Positions 19,790 to 28,068 of a stretch of 64,000 bases of DNA are shown in pieces. How positions within the stretch are numbered: position 1 is the stretch's first letter; every line of letters begins with the position of its first letter. The notes under the pieces were generated by a model. The model made no database searches, was not told where the DNA came from, and was given only the letters and a program-made list of their open reading frames with translations. The translations under genes were made by a program, and so were the position numbers. Origin of the DNA: an uncultured Pelagibacteraceae bacterium (lineage in GTDB: Bacteria > Pseudomonadota > Alphaproteobacteria > Pelagibacterales > Pelagibacteraceae); assembly GCA_902517865.1 (NCBI GenBank), contig CABYDT010000002.1, positions 1 to 64,000 of the forward strand, given 5' to 3'.

Positions 19790-20346
19790 TTTTTAAAATA
19801 CCAAATATATTAACTATTGGGCGATTAATAATGGTGCCCGTTTTAGTTTTTTTCTTTTATTTACCTGGACAATTTGGTGACTGGCTTACGTGTGGTGTTT
19901 TTATTTTAGCTAGTTTTACAGATTTTGTTGATGGTTTTTTAGCAAGACTTTTAAAACAACAAACAAAATTAGGTGAATTATTAGATCCTGTTGCTGACAA
20001 AATTCTTGTTGTAACAGCATTAGTGTTGTTGGTGATGAATAATGTAATACAAGACCTTTCAGTAATTGCTGCAATTATAATAATTTGTAGAGAGATACTA
20101 GTTTCTGGCTTAAGAGAATACCTCGCTAAGTTTAAACTTAGAATGCCAGTCTCACAACTTGCAAAAATTAAAACTTTTTTACAAATGTTCTCAATTTCAA
20201 TTCTTTTAGCCGGAAACTCAGGAAATGAGCTTTTATTTGGTTATGGTTTGCAAATTGGAATTATTCTATTATGGGGATCAGCAATTCTAACTTTGTACAC
20301 AGGTTACGATTATTTAAAAAAAGGAATTGATCACGCTATTGACTGA
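19786..20346 (+). CDS. pgsA: CDP-diacylglycerol-glycerol-3-phosphate 3-phosphatidyltransferase
   Basis: Makes phosphatidylglycerol phosphate from CDP-diacylglycerol. The 186-residue membrane protein carries the full CDP-alcohol phosphatidyltransferase signature, D-G-x2-A-R-x8-G-x3-D-x3-D, in DGFLARLLKQ through GELLDPVADK (about residues 49-71). Several hydrophobic helices flank it. It overlaps uvrC by 4 bp; the uvrC-pgsA pairing is common in proteobacteria. The end overlaps the convergent ilvE by 16 bp. Confidence 0.95.
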   Translation: MIFKIPNILTIGRLIMVPVLVFFFYLPGQFGDWLTCGVFILASFTDFVDGFLARLLKQQTKLGELLDPVADKILVVTALVLLVMNNVIQDLSVIAAIIIICREILVSGLREYLAKFKLRMPVSQLAKIKTFLQMFSISILLAGNSGNELLFGYGLQIGIILLWGSAILTLYTGYDYLKKGIDHAID

Positions 20347-21236
20347 TTTAGGACTTTTTTTCTTCTCACTAAACTACTGTAATTATCCCATAACCGATTA
20401 ATTACTTTTGGTATCTTAAAATTAACATTATCAATTTTGGACACTGGTGTAACTTCAGCGGCTGTGCCAGTTAAAAAACAACCACTAAAGTTTTTTAATT
20501 CATCTAATTTTATCTTTCTTTCTATAACTTTAATATTGAGTTTTTTTGCCAGATCAATAATTGTTCTACGTGTAATACCATCTAAAAAATTATCAGCTAT
20601 TGGCGTGTGAAGCTCGCTCTCAGATTTATCAACAAAGAAAATGTTAGCCCCGGTTGCTTCTGCTATATCTCCCTTATAATCCAGCATTAAAGAGTCATTA
20701 AAACCTTTTTTTTCAGCTTCGTGTTTGGAAAGCGTACAAATCATGTATAATCCTGAAGCTTTTGTATCCCAAGGTATTGTTTTAGGATCTGGTCTTCTCC
20801 ATTTTGATATATCTAATGATATTCCTTGTTCCTTGATTTTTGGATCAAAATACGATCCCCACTCCCACGCAGCGACAGCAAAATGAATTTTATTTTTTTG
20901 TGCAGAAATTGCCATCATCTCACTACCTCTCCATGCTATAGGTCTTACATAACCATTTTCAATTTTTTGAATTTTTATAATTTCTTTACACGCATTATCA
21001 ATTTCATCTGCGGAATAAGGGATTTTGAATCCCATTCTATCCGCGGAGTGAATCAATCTTTCAGTATGCTCTCTTAGTTTGAATATCGAACCATTATAAA
21101 TTCTTTCACCTTCAAAAACACAACTAGCGTAATGTAAACCGTGACTTAAAATATGTAGATTGGCGTCTTTCCAATCAACAGTATTTCCGTTATACCAAAT
21201 TTTTCCTTGTCTTTTGTCATAAGGTACATTTTCCAT
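20331..21236 (-). CDS. ilvE: Branched-chain amino acid aminotransferase
   Basis: Transfers amino groups to and from leucine, isoleucine and valine. The 301-residue class IV PLP enzyme has the YASCVFEGERIY and LREHTERLIHSA segments near the N terminus, the PLP lysine in the WDTKASGLYM region, ATGANIFFV, LDGITRRTII and the terminal FLTGTAAEVTPV. Length and motifs match the alphaproteobacterial enzyme. It converges on pgsA with a 16-bp overlap and diverges from the MarR-family gene across 68 bp. Confidence 0.95.
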   Translation of the reverse strand: MENVPYDKRQGKIWYNGNTVDWKDANLHILSHGLHYASCVFEGERIYNGSIFKLREHTERLIHSADRMGFKIPYSADEIDNACKEIIKIQKIENGYVRPIAWRGSEMMAISAQKNKIHFAVAAWEWGSYFDPKIKEQGISLDISKWRRPDPKTIPWDTKASGLYMICTLSKHEAEKKGFNDSLMLDYKGDIAEATGANIFFVDKSESELHTPIADNFLDGITRRTIIDLAKKLNIKVIERKIKLDELKNFSGCFLTGTAAEVTPVSKIDNVNFKIPKVINRLWDNYSSLVRRKKVLNQSIA

Positions 21237-21304
21237 AAGAATAAATTATATATTAAATTATATATGAATATTATATAAGTCAATAATACTGACCAATTTA
21301 ATAA
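21237..21304. promoter_or_regulatory. Divergent promoter region of ilvE and the petP-like gene, with A/T repeats
   Basis: This 68-bp gap must drive both genes. On the minus strand a TTGACT (21278-21283) lies 15 bp upstream of a perfect TATAAT (21257-21262), a plausible though tightly spaced ilvE promoter. On the plus strand TATAAG near 21274-21279 could be the -10 of the regulator gene. The motif ATTATA occurs three times (21245, 21257, 21270), forming imperfect dyads that could be an operator for the adjacent MarR protein. At this base composition such repeats are expected, so the operator idea is tentative. Confidence 0.35.
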
Positions 21305-21742
21305 ATGATACAAGATTACTTATATTTAAAAGAAAAAAATATTAAAGAAGTTCTAGAATTAATACTAGAAAGCTATGTGATGACGTCGTTTGATACGGAT
21401 TTAGTACTAAAAAGAAATAATTTCGGCAGAGCTCATCAAAGATTAATTATTCTAATAGATAATAACCCTGGAATAACTGTGTCAGAGATACTCGAAAAAT
21501 TAAAAATAACAAAACAAAGTTTAAGTAGAACTTTACAAGATTTAATAAAAAAAAATATTGTCGATCAAAAAAAGGGAGAGGAAGATGGAAGAGAAAAACT
21601 ATTATTTTTAGGATCAAAAGGTAATGAGTTAAGTAAAGAGCTTTTTGAGACACAAAAAAAAAGAATACTACACGCTTTTAAAAATTCTTCACCTGAGGAT
21701 GTGTTGAGTTTCAAAAATGTTTTAATTAAAATTATAAAATAA
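21305..21742 (+). CDS. MarR-family transcriptional regulator, PetP-like
   Basis: A 145-residue winged helix-turn-helix protein of the MarR family. The recognition region is ITVSEILEKLKITKQSLSRTL (residues about 57-77, cited in part), followed by the wing with DGREKLLFLGSKG. It overlaps the response-regulator gene by 1 bp (TAATG). In Rhodobacter a MarR-type PetP precedes the response regulator PetR near the cytochrome bc1 genes; the same pair occurs here, with the bc1 operon about 8 kb downstream. The PetP name is inferred from gene order. Confidence 0.85.
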   Translation: MIQDYLYLKEKNIKEVLELILESYVMTSFDTDLVLKRNNFGRAHQRLIILIDNNPGITVSEILEKLKITKQSLSRTLQDLIKKNIVDQKKGEEDGREKLLFLGSKGNELSKELFETQKKRILHAFKNSSPEDVLSFKNVLIKIIK

Positions 21743-22428
21743 TGACAAACAAATTAGATAAAAAACATATATTAGTTGTTGATGATGACCAAAAAATTAA
21801 GGAACTAATAAGTCAATATTTAATTGAACAAGACTTCATAGTAACGACTGCGGAAAGTTCAGCTGAAGCTAAAGATAGAATGGAATTATTTTCATTTGAT
21901 TTAATTGTTTTAGATATAATGATGCCTGGGCAAGACGGTCTTGATCTGACAAGAGAAATAAGATTAAAAAGCGATCAACCTATAATTTTATTAACGGCTA
22001 AAGGTGATCCGTCTGATCGAATTAAAGGATTAGAATTAGGAGCTGACGATTATGTTCCAAAACCTTTTGAGCCTAAAGAACTACTGTTAAGAATAAAAAA
22101 CATTTTAAACAAAATTAAAAAACTTAAAGAAGTTAATGAAGTAATTAATTTCGGTGAGACAAAGTTATATATTAAAAAAATGATAATTAAAAACAAACAA
22201 AAAATTTATAAAATAAATACATCTGAAAAAAAATTATTAGAACAAATGATATTATCTGCTGGTAAGGTATTTGATAGAAATGATATATCAAAATTAATAA
22301 ATTTAAAAAAAGAACGCGCGGTAGATGTAATGATTACAAGATTAAGACAAAAAATTGAGCCTGATCCTAAAAATCCTGTTTATCTACAAACAGTTAGGGG
22401 TAATGGTTACGTGTTATGGTCTGACTAA
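21742..22428 (+). CDS. OmpR-family response regulator, PetR-like
   Basis: A 228-residue two-component response regulator. The receiver domain has the acidic pocket VDDD (14-16), the phospho-acceptor Asp58 in IVLDIMMPG, a Thr in LLTAKGD and Lys107 in YVPKPFEP. The C-terminal winged-helix DNA-binding domain (about 135-228) ends in ITRLRQKIEPD and VRGNGYVL. It overlaps the MarR-type gene by 1 bp and the kinase by 1 bp, so the three are probably made together. Targets are unknown; a link to respiration is inferred from the PetPR resemblance. Confidence 0.93.
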   Translation: MTNKLDKKHILVVDDDQKIKELISQYLIEQDFIVTTAESSAEAKDRMELFSFDLIVLDIMMPGQDGLDLTREIRLKSDQPIILLTAKGDPSDRIKGLELGADDYVPKPFEPKELLLRIKNILNKIKKLKEVNEVINFGETKLYIKKMIIKNKQKIYKINTSEKKLLEQMILSAGKVFDRNDISKLINLKKERAVDVMITRLRQKIEPDPKNPVYLQTVRGNGYVLWSD

Positions 22429-23726
22429 TGTTAAAGAAATTTTTACCCAAAACTTTATTTTTAAGATACTTTTTAATAATTCTAACACCTATAATAATAT
22501 TGCAGATTTTATTATCAGTAGTTTTTTTTGATAGTTTATGGATTAAAACAAATAAAGGTCTGGTTAATTCGTTAACTGAAGAAATAAACACTGTTATAAG
22601 CTTTTATAATAGAAAAAAAAGTGATGTTGAATTTGAGAATGTTAGAAGTTTAATTTCAAAAAACTCATCATTTCAAATAATTTTAAAAAAGGACTCAACA
22701 CTTCCAAAAAAGAATAATTATCAAAAATTTAGTTTTTATGACCGTCTAATTAATGAGCAACTAAAAGAAAAAATAAAATTACAATATTGGTTTAATACTA
22801 GATCAGATAGAGACAATGTAGAAATTCAAGTAAAAATAAAAAATGATATTTTATCATTTATTGTTCCAAAATCCAGAATAAGAAACTCATCGGGTAGAAT
22901 ATTTATTTTGTGGATAACGGTTCCAGGTATTATACTTTTATTAATCTCAGTGCTTTTTTTGAGGAATCAAATCAGACCTATTACTAATCTAGCTTTGTCA
23001 GCAGAAAAGTTTGGTAAAGGACAATACGTTGCTCCTAATAAACCATCTGGACCTATTGAAATTAGAAAAGCAACTGTTGAATTTGAAAAAATGAAAGCGC
23101 GAATTTTGCGACATATTAGTCAACGAACTACAATGTTGTCTGGCATCAGTCATGACCTAAAAACACCATTAACAAGACTTAAATTACAAATTGAAATTCT
23201 TAATAAAGATAGAAAGCTTGATGGAATTAAAGAGGATATTAACGAAATGGAAAAAATGATTTCTGAGTATTTGGATTATTCGAATTCAGAGTCTAATACT
23301 GAAAATACAAAATTTAATTTAAATAAATTATTATTTGAAGTCGTTAAAAAATTTAATAACGATAAGATTAATCTTAAAAGTGAGGATAATTTACAAATGG
23401 TTGGAAAAAAACATCTCCTAAGACGATGTTTTAGCAATTTGATTGATAATGGAACAAAGTATGCTGAAAACGTTAGTATAACAGCATATAAAAATAACCG
23501 CCAACTTGAAATTTTATTTGATGATGATGGTCCTGGCATACCTGAGAGTGAGCACGAAAGAGTTATGAGACCATTCTACAAATTAGATAAGAGTAGAAAT
23601 CTTAAAGATGGAAGCGTAGGTCTAGGATTGTCTATAGTCCAAGATATTATAAATTCTCATGGAGGCAAGGTAATGCTAGAGAATAAGAAAAAAGGATTAC
23701 GAGTAAAATTACAATTTCCCAATTAA
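22428..23726 (+). CDS. Membrane sensor histidine kinase, EnvZ-like
   Basis: A 432-residue sensor kinase. It has a first membrane helix (about 10-33), a periplasmic sensor of about 115 residues, a second helix (about 155-178), and a HAMP linker starting at RNQIRPITNL. The dimerisation domain has phospho-acceptor His242 in SGISHDLKTPLTR, and the ATPase domain has N-box NLIDNGTKYA, G1 DDDGPGIPE and G2 GSVGLGLSIV. Layout and motifs are those of EnvZ-type kinases. It overlaps its cognate regulator by 1 bp and lgt by 1 bp. The stimulus cannot be inferred. Confidence 0.93.
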   Translation: MLKKFLPKTLFLRYFLIILTPIIILQILLSVVFFDSLWIKTNKGLVNSLTEEINTVISFYNRKKSDVEFENVRSLISKNSSFQIILKKDSTLPKKNNYQKFSFYDRLINEQLKEKIKLQYWFNTRSDRDNVEIQVKIKNDILSFIVPKSRIRNSSGRIFILWITVPGIILLLISVLFLRNQIRPITNLALSAEKFGKGQYVAPNKPSGPIEIRKATVEFEKMKARILRHISQRTTMLSGISHDLKTPLTRLKLQIEILNKDRKLDGIKEDINEMEKMISEYLDYSNSESNTENTKFNLNKLLFEVVKKFNNDKINLKSEDNLQMVGKKHLLRRCFSNLIDNGTKYAENVSITAYKNNRQLEILFDDDGPGIPESEHERVMRPFYKLDKSRNLKDGSVGLGLSIVQDIINSHGGKVMLENKKKGLRVKLQFPN

Positions 23727-24493
23727 TGTTTATTAATAATTTAAATCCAGTATTTATCGATATAGGTTTTTTAGAAATTCGCTGGTATTCTCTTGCTTAT
23801 ATTTTTGGATTAATTTTCGCAATCATATATAGCAAATTCTTAATAAGAAAATTACAACTAAACTTCGATATAAATATAATCGATAATTTCATACCATACT
23901 CAATATTAGGAATTATTTTGGGTGGTCGCTTAGGATACGTCTTATTTTATAATCCAGTCTATTATCTAGAAAATTACAGTGAAATTTTTAAAATTTGGCA
24001 AGGAGGTATGTCATTTCATGGAGGTTTAATTGGTATAATTATTGTATCAATTATGTTTTGTAATAAAAACAAAATTAATTTTTTAAATTTTTCAGACATT
24101 CTATCCGTTCTAACTCCGTGCGGCCTTTTTTTAGGAAGAGTTGCTAACTTTATAAATTCAGAATTAATTGGTAAACCTACTGAATTACCTTGGTCAGTAG
24201 TATTTATAAAAATCGATAATGTGCCAAGACATCCTTCACAAATCTATGAAGCAATTCTTGAGGGTATTGTATTATTTATAATTCTAAATATTGTTTTTAA
24301 AAATAAATATTTAAAAAAAGGAATAACTTCAGCTTTTTTTTTAATTTTATATGGCTTATTCAGGTTAATAGCTGAACAATTTAGAGAGCCCGACAATCAT
24401 TTGGGTTTTATAGTTTTTAATTTAAGTCTAGGTTCAATTTTAAGTATCCTTATGCTAATTTTTGGATTGATAATGTATAATCGCTTAAAATGA
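23726..24493 (+). CDS. lgt: Prolipoprotein diacylglyceryl transferase
   Basis: Adds the diacylglyceryl group to the lipobox cysteine of prolipoproteins at the inner membrane. The 255-residue polytopic protein has the Lgt landmarks GGRLGYVLFYN, GGMSFHGGLIG (with the conserved His) and the signature GRVANFINSELIG, followed by PRHPSQIYEAILEG. It is slightly shorter than the E. coli enzyme. It overlaps the upstream kinase by 1 bp and the downstream methyltransferase by 4 bp. Confidence 0.96.
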   Translation: MFINNLNPVFIDIGFLEIRWYSLAYIFGLIFAIIYSKFLIRKLQLNFDINIIDNFIPYSILGIILGGRLGYVLFYNPVYYLENYSEIFKIWQGGMSFHGGLIGIIIVSIMFCNKNKINFLNFSDILSVLTPCGLFLGRVANFINSELIGKPTELPWSVVFIKIDNVPRHPSQIYEAILEGIVLFIILNIVFKNKYLKKGITSAFFLILYGLFRLIAEQFREPDNHLGFIVFNLSLGSILSILMLIFGLIMYNRLK

Positions 24494-25521
24494 ATTCAAA
24501 TAAACTTACAAAAAATAAAATAACTTTAGATAGGTATATAAACCTTGTAATGTATAGCAAGAAAACCGGTTACTATGAGAAGGACAAAGTTTTTGGTCGG
24601 AAAGGAGATTTTGTTACCTCGCCTTATATATCAAGTATTTTTGGGGAAATAATATCTATTTGGATTACGCATCATTTTACAAAAAGAAATGTTTATAATT
24701 TTAATATTTTTGAAATTGGTGCAGGTGAAGGATTATTAGCGCTCGATATAATAAATACAATTCATAAATTTAAAAGTCTAAATATAAATTTCAAATATTT
24801 TATTTATGAAAAGAGTAAATTTTATAAAAAAAAACAAAAAATCAAATTAAAGGGTAAAAATATAGTATGGGTTAATGACTTGTCTAATTTTAAAAAAAAA
24901 AATTGTATTATTCTCAGTAATGAATTAATTGATGCCTTCCCTGTTAAACATCTTATGAAAGAAAATAATGTTTGGTATGAAAAATATGTAAGATATAACC
25001 AGGAAATAAAAAATTTTTATTTAGAAAATATTAAAATTAACAAAGACCACGAAATATATAAAAAAAGTTATTATCCTATGAATAAATTAAATTTCATTGA
25101 ATACGAACCTGATTTAGAAAATTTTTTAAAAAAAGTATCTAATTTAGTCAAATATTGTAAAAACAACATTTTTATTACCTTTGATTACGGCTATAATTCA
25201 ATAGAATTTAAAAACACTCTTCAGGCTATAAATAAACACAAAAAAGTTAAAATTTTTAATGATATAGGTAATTCAGACATTACTCACTTGGTAAACTTTT
25301 ATTACATAAAAGAAATTTTTAAGCTTAATAAGGTCAGCAATATTACTTACCAATCTCAATCAAATTTTTTAATAAATGGAGGTATAAAATTTAGATTGCA
25401 AAGAATATTAAAAATTCTTAAAAACAATAAGTCAAAACAAAAATTGAAGATGTCGGTAAAAAGATTAATCTCTAAAGATCAAATGGGGTCATTATTTAAA
25501 GTATTTACAGCTAAAATTTAA
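24490..25521 (+). CDS. MidA/NDUFAF7-family SAM-dependent methyltransferase
   Basis: This 343-residue protein belongs to the DUF185/MidA family. In mitochondria the family member NDUFAF7 methylates an arginine of a complex I subunit during assembly. Seen here: MYSKKTGYYEKD, then GRKGDFVTSPYISSIFGEII (family core, cited in part), the SAM-binding IFEIGAGEGLLALDI (about residue 75), ILSNELIDAFPVKHL, and FITFDYGYN. The order lgt, midA, pgeF is frequent in alphaproteobacteria. A role in complex I maturation is inferred from homology only. Confidence 0.9.
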   Translation: MNSNKLTKNKITLDRYINLVMYSKKTGYYEKDKVFGRKGDFVTSPYISSIFGEIISIWITHHFTKRNVYNFNIFEIGAGEGLLALDIINTIHKFKSLNINFKYFIYEKSKFYKKKQKIKLKGKNIVWVNDLSNFKKKNCIILSNELIDAFPVKHLMKENNVWYEKYVRYNQEIKNFYLENIKINKDHEIYKKSYYPMNKLNFIEYEPDLENFLKKVSNLVKYCKNNIFITFDYGYNSIEFKNTLQAINKHKKVKIFNDIGNSDITHLVNFYYIKEIFKLNKVSNITYQSQSNFLINGGIKFRLQRILKILKNNKSKQKLKMSVKRLISKDQMGSLFKVFTAKI

Positions 25522-25524
25522 TAA

Positions 25525-26283
25525 ATGTTCTTTAGATCAAACAAATTTAAAAGAAAAAATATCTCCCATTGGTTTTTTACTAGAAAAGGTGGAGTTTCAA
25601 AAGGTATTTATAAGTCGCTCAATTTAGGAATAGGGTCGAAAGATAACAAGGCTAATATTATAAAAAATATCAATATAGTAAAAAAAAAAACAAATCTTAA
25701 AAAAATTTACACTGTAAAACAAATCCATAGTAATAAAATTTTAGAATTAACTAAGAATTATAAAAACCAAAGACTAAGTTGTGCAGATGGTATTTTTACA
25801 AATAAAAGTGATATCGGAATTGGAATTCTTACTGCTGATTGTGCACCAATACTTTTTGTAGATAATAATTCCGAATATATTTGTTGCATACATTCAGGTT
25901 GGAAAGGGGCTTATAAAAATATTATTATGAAAGCAATAGCTTGTTATAAAAGAAAAAATATTGCTGCAATAAATATAATAGCTGTGGTTGGTCCATGTAT
26001 AGGTTTTAATAGTTATGAAGTATCAAAAGATTTTAAAAGAAAAATTTATTTGAAATTTAAAAACTCGAGACCTTGTTTTAAGAAAAAAAATAAAAAAATA
26101 TATTTTAATTTAAGAAAATTTATTATTCAAAGATTAGTCGATTCGGGTCTAAAACTCAAAAATATAAGTCATATCAACAAAGATACCTACATGCTTAAAC
26201 AATTTTTTTTCAGCTTTAGATTGTCTACGCATAAAAATGAATTAGACTATGGAAGAAACTTATCCATAATCACTAAAAAATAA
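25525..26283 (+). CDS. PgeF/YfiH-family protein (laccase-domain purine phosphorylase-like)
   Basis: A 252-residue member of the YfiH/LACC1 family, once called polyphenol oxidases. Members act on purine nucleosides, and in E. coli the protein (PgeF) has been linked to peptidoglycan editing. Family motifs present are WFFTRKGGVSKGIY at the N terminus, VKQIHSNKIL, GILTADCAPILFVD (about 92-105) with the metal-binding Cys, IHSGWKGAYKNI with the metal-binding His, and GPCIGFNSYEV. It lies 3 bp after the MidA-like gene. The next gene, prs, has its own predicted promoter. Confidence 0.9.
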   Translation: MFFRSNKFKRKNISHWFFTRKGGVSKGIYKSLNLGIGSKDNKANIIKNINIVKKKTNLKKIYTVKQIHSNKILELTKNYKNQRLSCADGIFTNKSDIGIGILTADCAPILFVDNNSEYICCIHSGWKGAYKNIIMKAIACYKRKNIAAINIIAVVGPCIGFNSYEVSKDFKRKIYLKFKNSRPCFKKKNKKIYFNLRKFIIQRLVDSGLKLKNISHINKDTYMLKQFFFSFRLSTHKNELDYGRNLSIITKK

Positions 26284-26284
26284 T

Positions 26285-26312
26285 TTGAAAGGAGTATTAA
26301 ATAAACTATAAG
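26285..26312 (+). promoter_or_regulatory. Predicted promoter of prs, probably giving a leaderless mRNA
   Basis: TTGAAA (26285-26290) and TATAAG (26307-26312), each one mismatch from consensus, are separated by 16 bp. A start about 7 bp after the -10 box falls on or next to the A of the prs ATG at 26319. An AAAGGAG at 26288-26294 overlaps the -35 region but is 24 bp from the ATG, too far to act as its ribosome binding site. Confidence 0.5.
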
Positions 26313-26318
26313 AATTGT

Positions 26319-27251
26319 ATGAAGCTTTTATCAGGAAGTTGTAACGAGAAACTGAGTCAAGAAATTTCAAAAAACCTTAAGACTAAACTATCTGACATAA
26401 AAATAATTAGGTTTGCTGATAGCGAAGTATATTGTGAAATAAAAGAAAATATGAGAGGAAAAGATGTTTTTTTAATACAAGGAACATCTTACCCAGCTAA
26501 TTATAATATCATGGAGCTGTTAATTTGTGTTGATGCAATAAGAAGAGCGTCTGCAAAAAGTATTACAGCTGTTCTTCCATATTATGCATATGCAAGACAA
26601 GATAGAAAAGTTTCACCAAGATCACCTATTAGCGCCAAGCTATTAGCAAACCTTTTAACACAAGCTGGCGTTAATAGAGTATTAACGATGGATTTGCACG
26701 CAAATCAAATTCAAGGATTTTTTGATATTCCTGTAGATAATTTGTTTGCTGCTCCAATTTTTGTTAGGCACATAAAAAAAAATATTAAAAATAAAAATAT
26801 TGTTTGTGTATCGCCCGATGTTGGGGGTGTTGAAAGAGCTAGAGCGATTGGTAAAAGACTAAAAGCAGATTTAGCAATAATTGATAAAAGAAGATCTGGT
26901 CCAGGTAAATCTGAAGTAATGAATGTAATTGGAAATGTTAAAAACAAAGTATGTATTATATTAGATGATTTAGTAGATAGTGGAGGAACAATTGTAAACG
27001 CAGCTAAAGTCTTAAAAAGCAAGGGAGCTATAGATGTCTATGCTTATGTTGTTCATGGAGTTCTAACTGGTAAAGCTATTGAAAAAATAAATAATTCAAA
27101 AATCAAAAAATTTATTATTACTAATTCTATTGAAAATAACGGTAAAATAAAAAAATCTAAAAAATTTGAGACTGTTTCAGTGGCAAATTTATTTGCGAAC
27201 GCAATTTATAGTATTTCATCATCTAAATCTGTATCCAAACTCTTTAAATAA
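26319..27251 (+). CDS. prs: Ribose-phosphate pyrophosphokinase
   Basis: Makes PRPP from ribose 5-phosphate and ATP for nucleotides, histidine and tryptophan. The 310-residue protein has the N-terminal FADSEVYCEI, the catalytic flexible-loop region YYAYARQDRKVSPR, the DLHANQIQGFF metal-binding segment, VSPDVGGVERA and the PRPP loop ILDDLVDSGGTI (about 211-222). Length is typical. The gene is preceded by a predicted promoter and followed by a likely terminator, so it may be transcribed alone. Confidence 0.97.
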   Translation: MKLLSGSCNEKLSQEISKNLKTKLSDIKIIRFADSEVYCEIKENMRGKDVFLIQGTSYPANYNIMELLICVDAIRRASAKSITAVLPYYAYARQDRKVSPRSPISAKLLANLLTQAGVNRVLTMDLHANQIQGFFDIPVDNLFAAPIFVRHIKKNIKNKNIVCVSPDVGGVERARAIGKRLKADLAIIDKRRSGPGKSEVMNVIGNVKNKVCIILDDLVDSGGTIVNAAKVLKSKGAIDVYAYVVHGVLTGKAIEKINNSKIKKFIITNSIENNGKIKKSKKFETVSVANLFANAIYSISSSKSVSKLFK

Positions 27252-27285
27252 GATATATTTTTAATTTAATATCTTGTTTTTATTT
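27250..27285 (+). terminator. Likely Rho-independent terminator after prs
   Basis: AAGATAT (27250-27256) and ATATCTT (27269-27275) form a 7-bp stem with a 12-nt A/T loop. It starts inside the prs stop codon and is followed by GTTTTTATTT. The stem is weak in absolute terms, having one G-C pair, but position and U-tract fit a terminator in this AT-rich genome. Confidence 0.45.
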
Positions 27286-27311
27286 CAATCCTAATATAAA
27301 AACCGTTGTTC

Positions 27312-28064
27312 ATGATCAAAAGCTTACAAACACTGGATGTTAACTTAAGACAAACCAAAACAAAATCTGATCTAGCAAAACTTAGATCAAGTGGATTTGT
27401 TCCAGGAATATTATATGGGGATATCGATAAAAATATTTCACTGAGTATAAAAAAGACTTCTTTGGAAAAATTTCTAAACTCATCAAACTTTATGAGCACA
27501 GTTATAAATCTGTCATTAGAAGGCAAAAGTTATAAAGTTTTGCCTAGAGATATTGAATTTGATAGTCTGTCAAATCAACCATTACACGTAGACTTTCAAA
27601 CTTTAAGTTCAAATACAAAAGTGCAAGTTTGGATTCCTGTAAAGTTTTTAAATGAAGAAAAATGTCCAGGACTAAAAAAGGGAGGTGTTCTTAACATAGT
27701 GAGAAGAAAAGTAGAGCTTAATTGTCCCGCAGATAATATACCATCAGAATTGAGAGTAGATCTTTTAGAAAAAGATATTGGTGAAAGTATTAAAATTTCA
27801 GCGATAAAACTTCCAGAAAATGTAAGACCTACTATTTTAGATAGAGATTTTACAATTGCTTCGGTAGCCGCACCAACAATTGTTGCAGAACCAGAAACAC
27901 CTGCTGAAGCTTCAACTGATGAAGCTGCAGCTGCAGATGGAGCGGAAGCTCAACCTGCTGAGGGTGAAGCACCAAAAACTGATGGCAAAACAACAAAAGC
28001 TGATCCTAAAAAAGAAGATAAAAAACCAGCTGATAGCGCTAAAAGCACGGATAAAAAGAAATAA
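27312..28064 (+). CDS. rplY: 50S ribosomal protein L25/Ctc family
   Basis: Binds 5S rRNA in the large ribosomal subunit. The 250-residue protein is the long Ctc form. It has an L25 domain (LRQTKTKSDLAKLRSSGFVPGILYG at the start, cited in part; then LPRDIEFDSLSNQPLHVDF), a second beta domain (PGLKKGGVLNIVRRKVELNCPADNIP), and a tail from about residue 200 rich in Ala, Glu, Pro and Lys. The ATG at 27312 is preferred over an in-frame TTG 6 bp upstream. It heads an rplY-pth-ychF run, a very common order in proteobacteria. The tail is noticeably more GC-rich than its surroundings. Confidence 0.94.
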   Translation: MIKSLQTLDVNLRQTKTKSDLAKLRSSGFVPGILYGDIDKNISLSIKKTSLEKFLNSSNFMSTVINLSLEGKSYKVLPRDIEFDSLSNQPLHVDFQTLSSNTKVQVWIPVKFLNEEKCPGLKKGGVLNIVRRKVELNCPADNIPSELRVDLLEKDIGESIKISAIKLPENVRPTILDRDFTIASVAAPTIVAEPETPAEASTDEAAAADGAEAQPAEGEAPKTDGKTTKADPKKEDKKPADSAKSTDKKK

Positions 28065-28068
28065 TTAA

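Noticed and set aside
26288-26294. AAAGGAG as the prs ribosome binding site
   Set aside because: It is 24 bp from the ATG, and no start codon lies at proper spacing; it overlaps the predicted -35 box.
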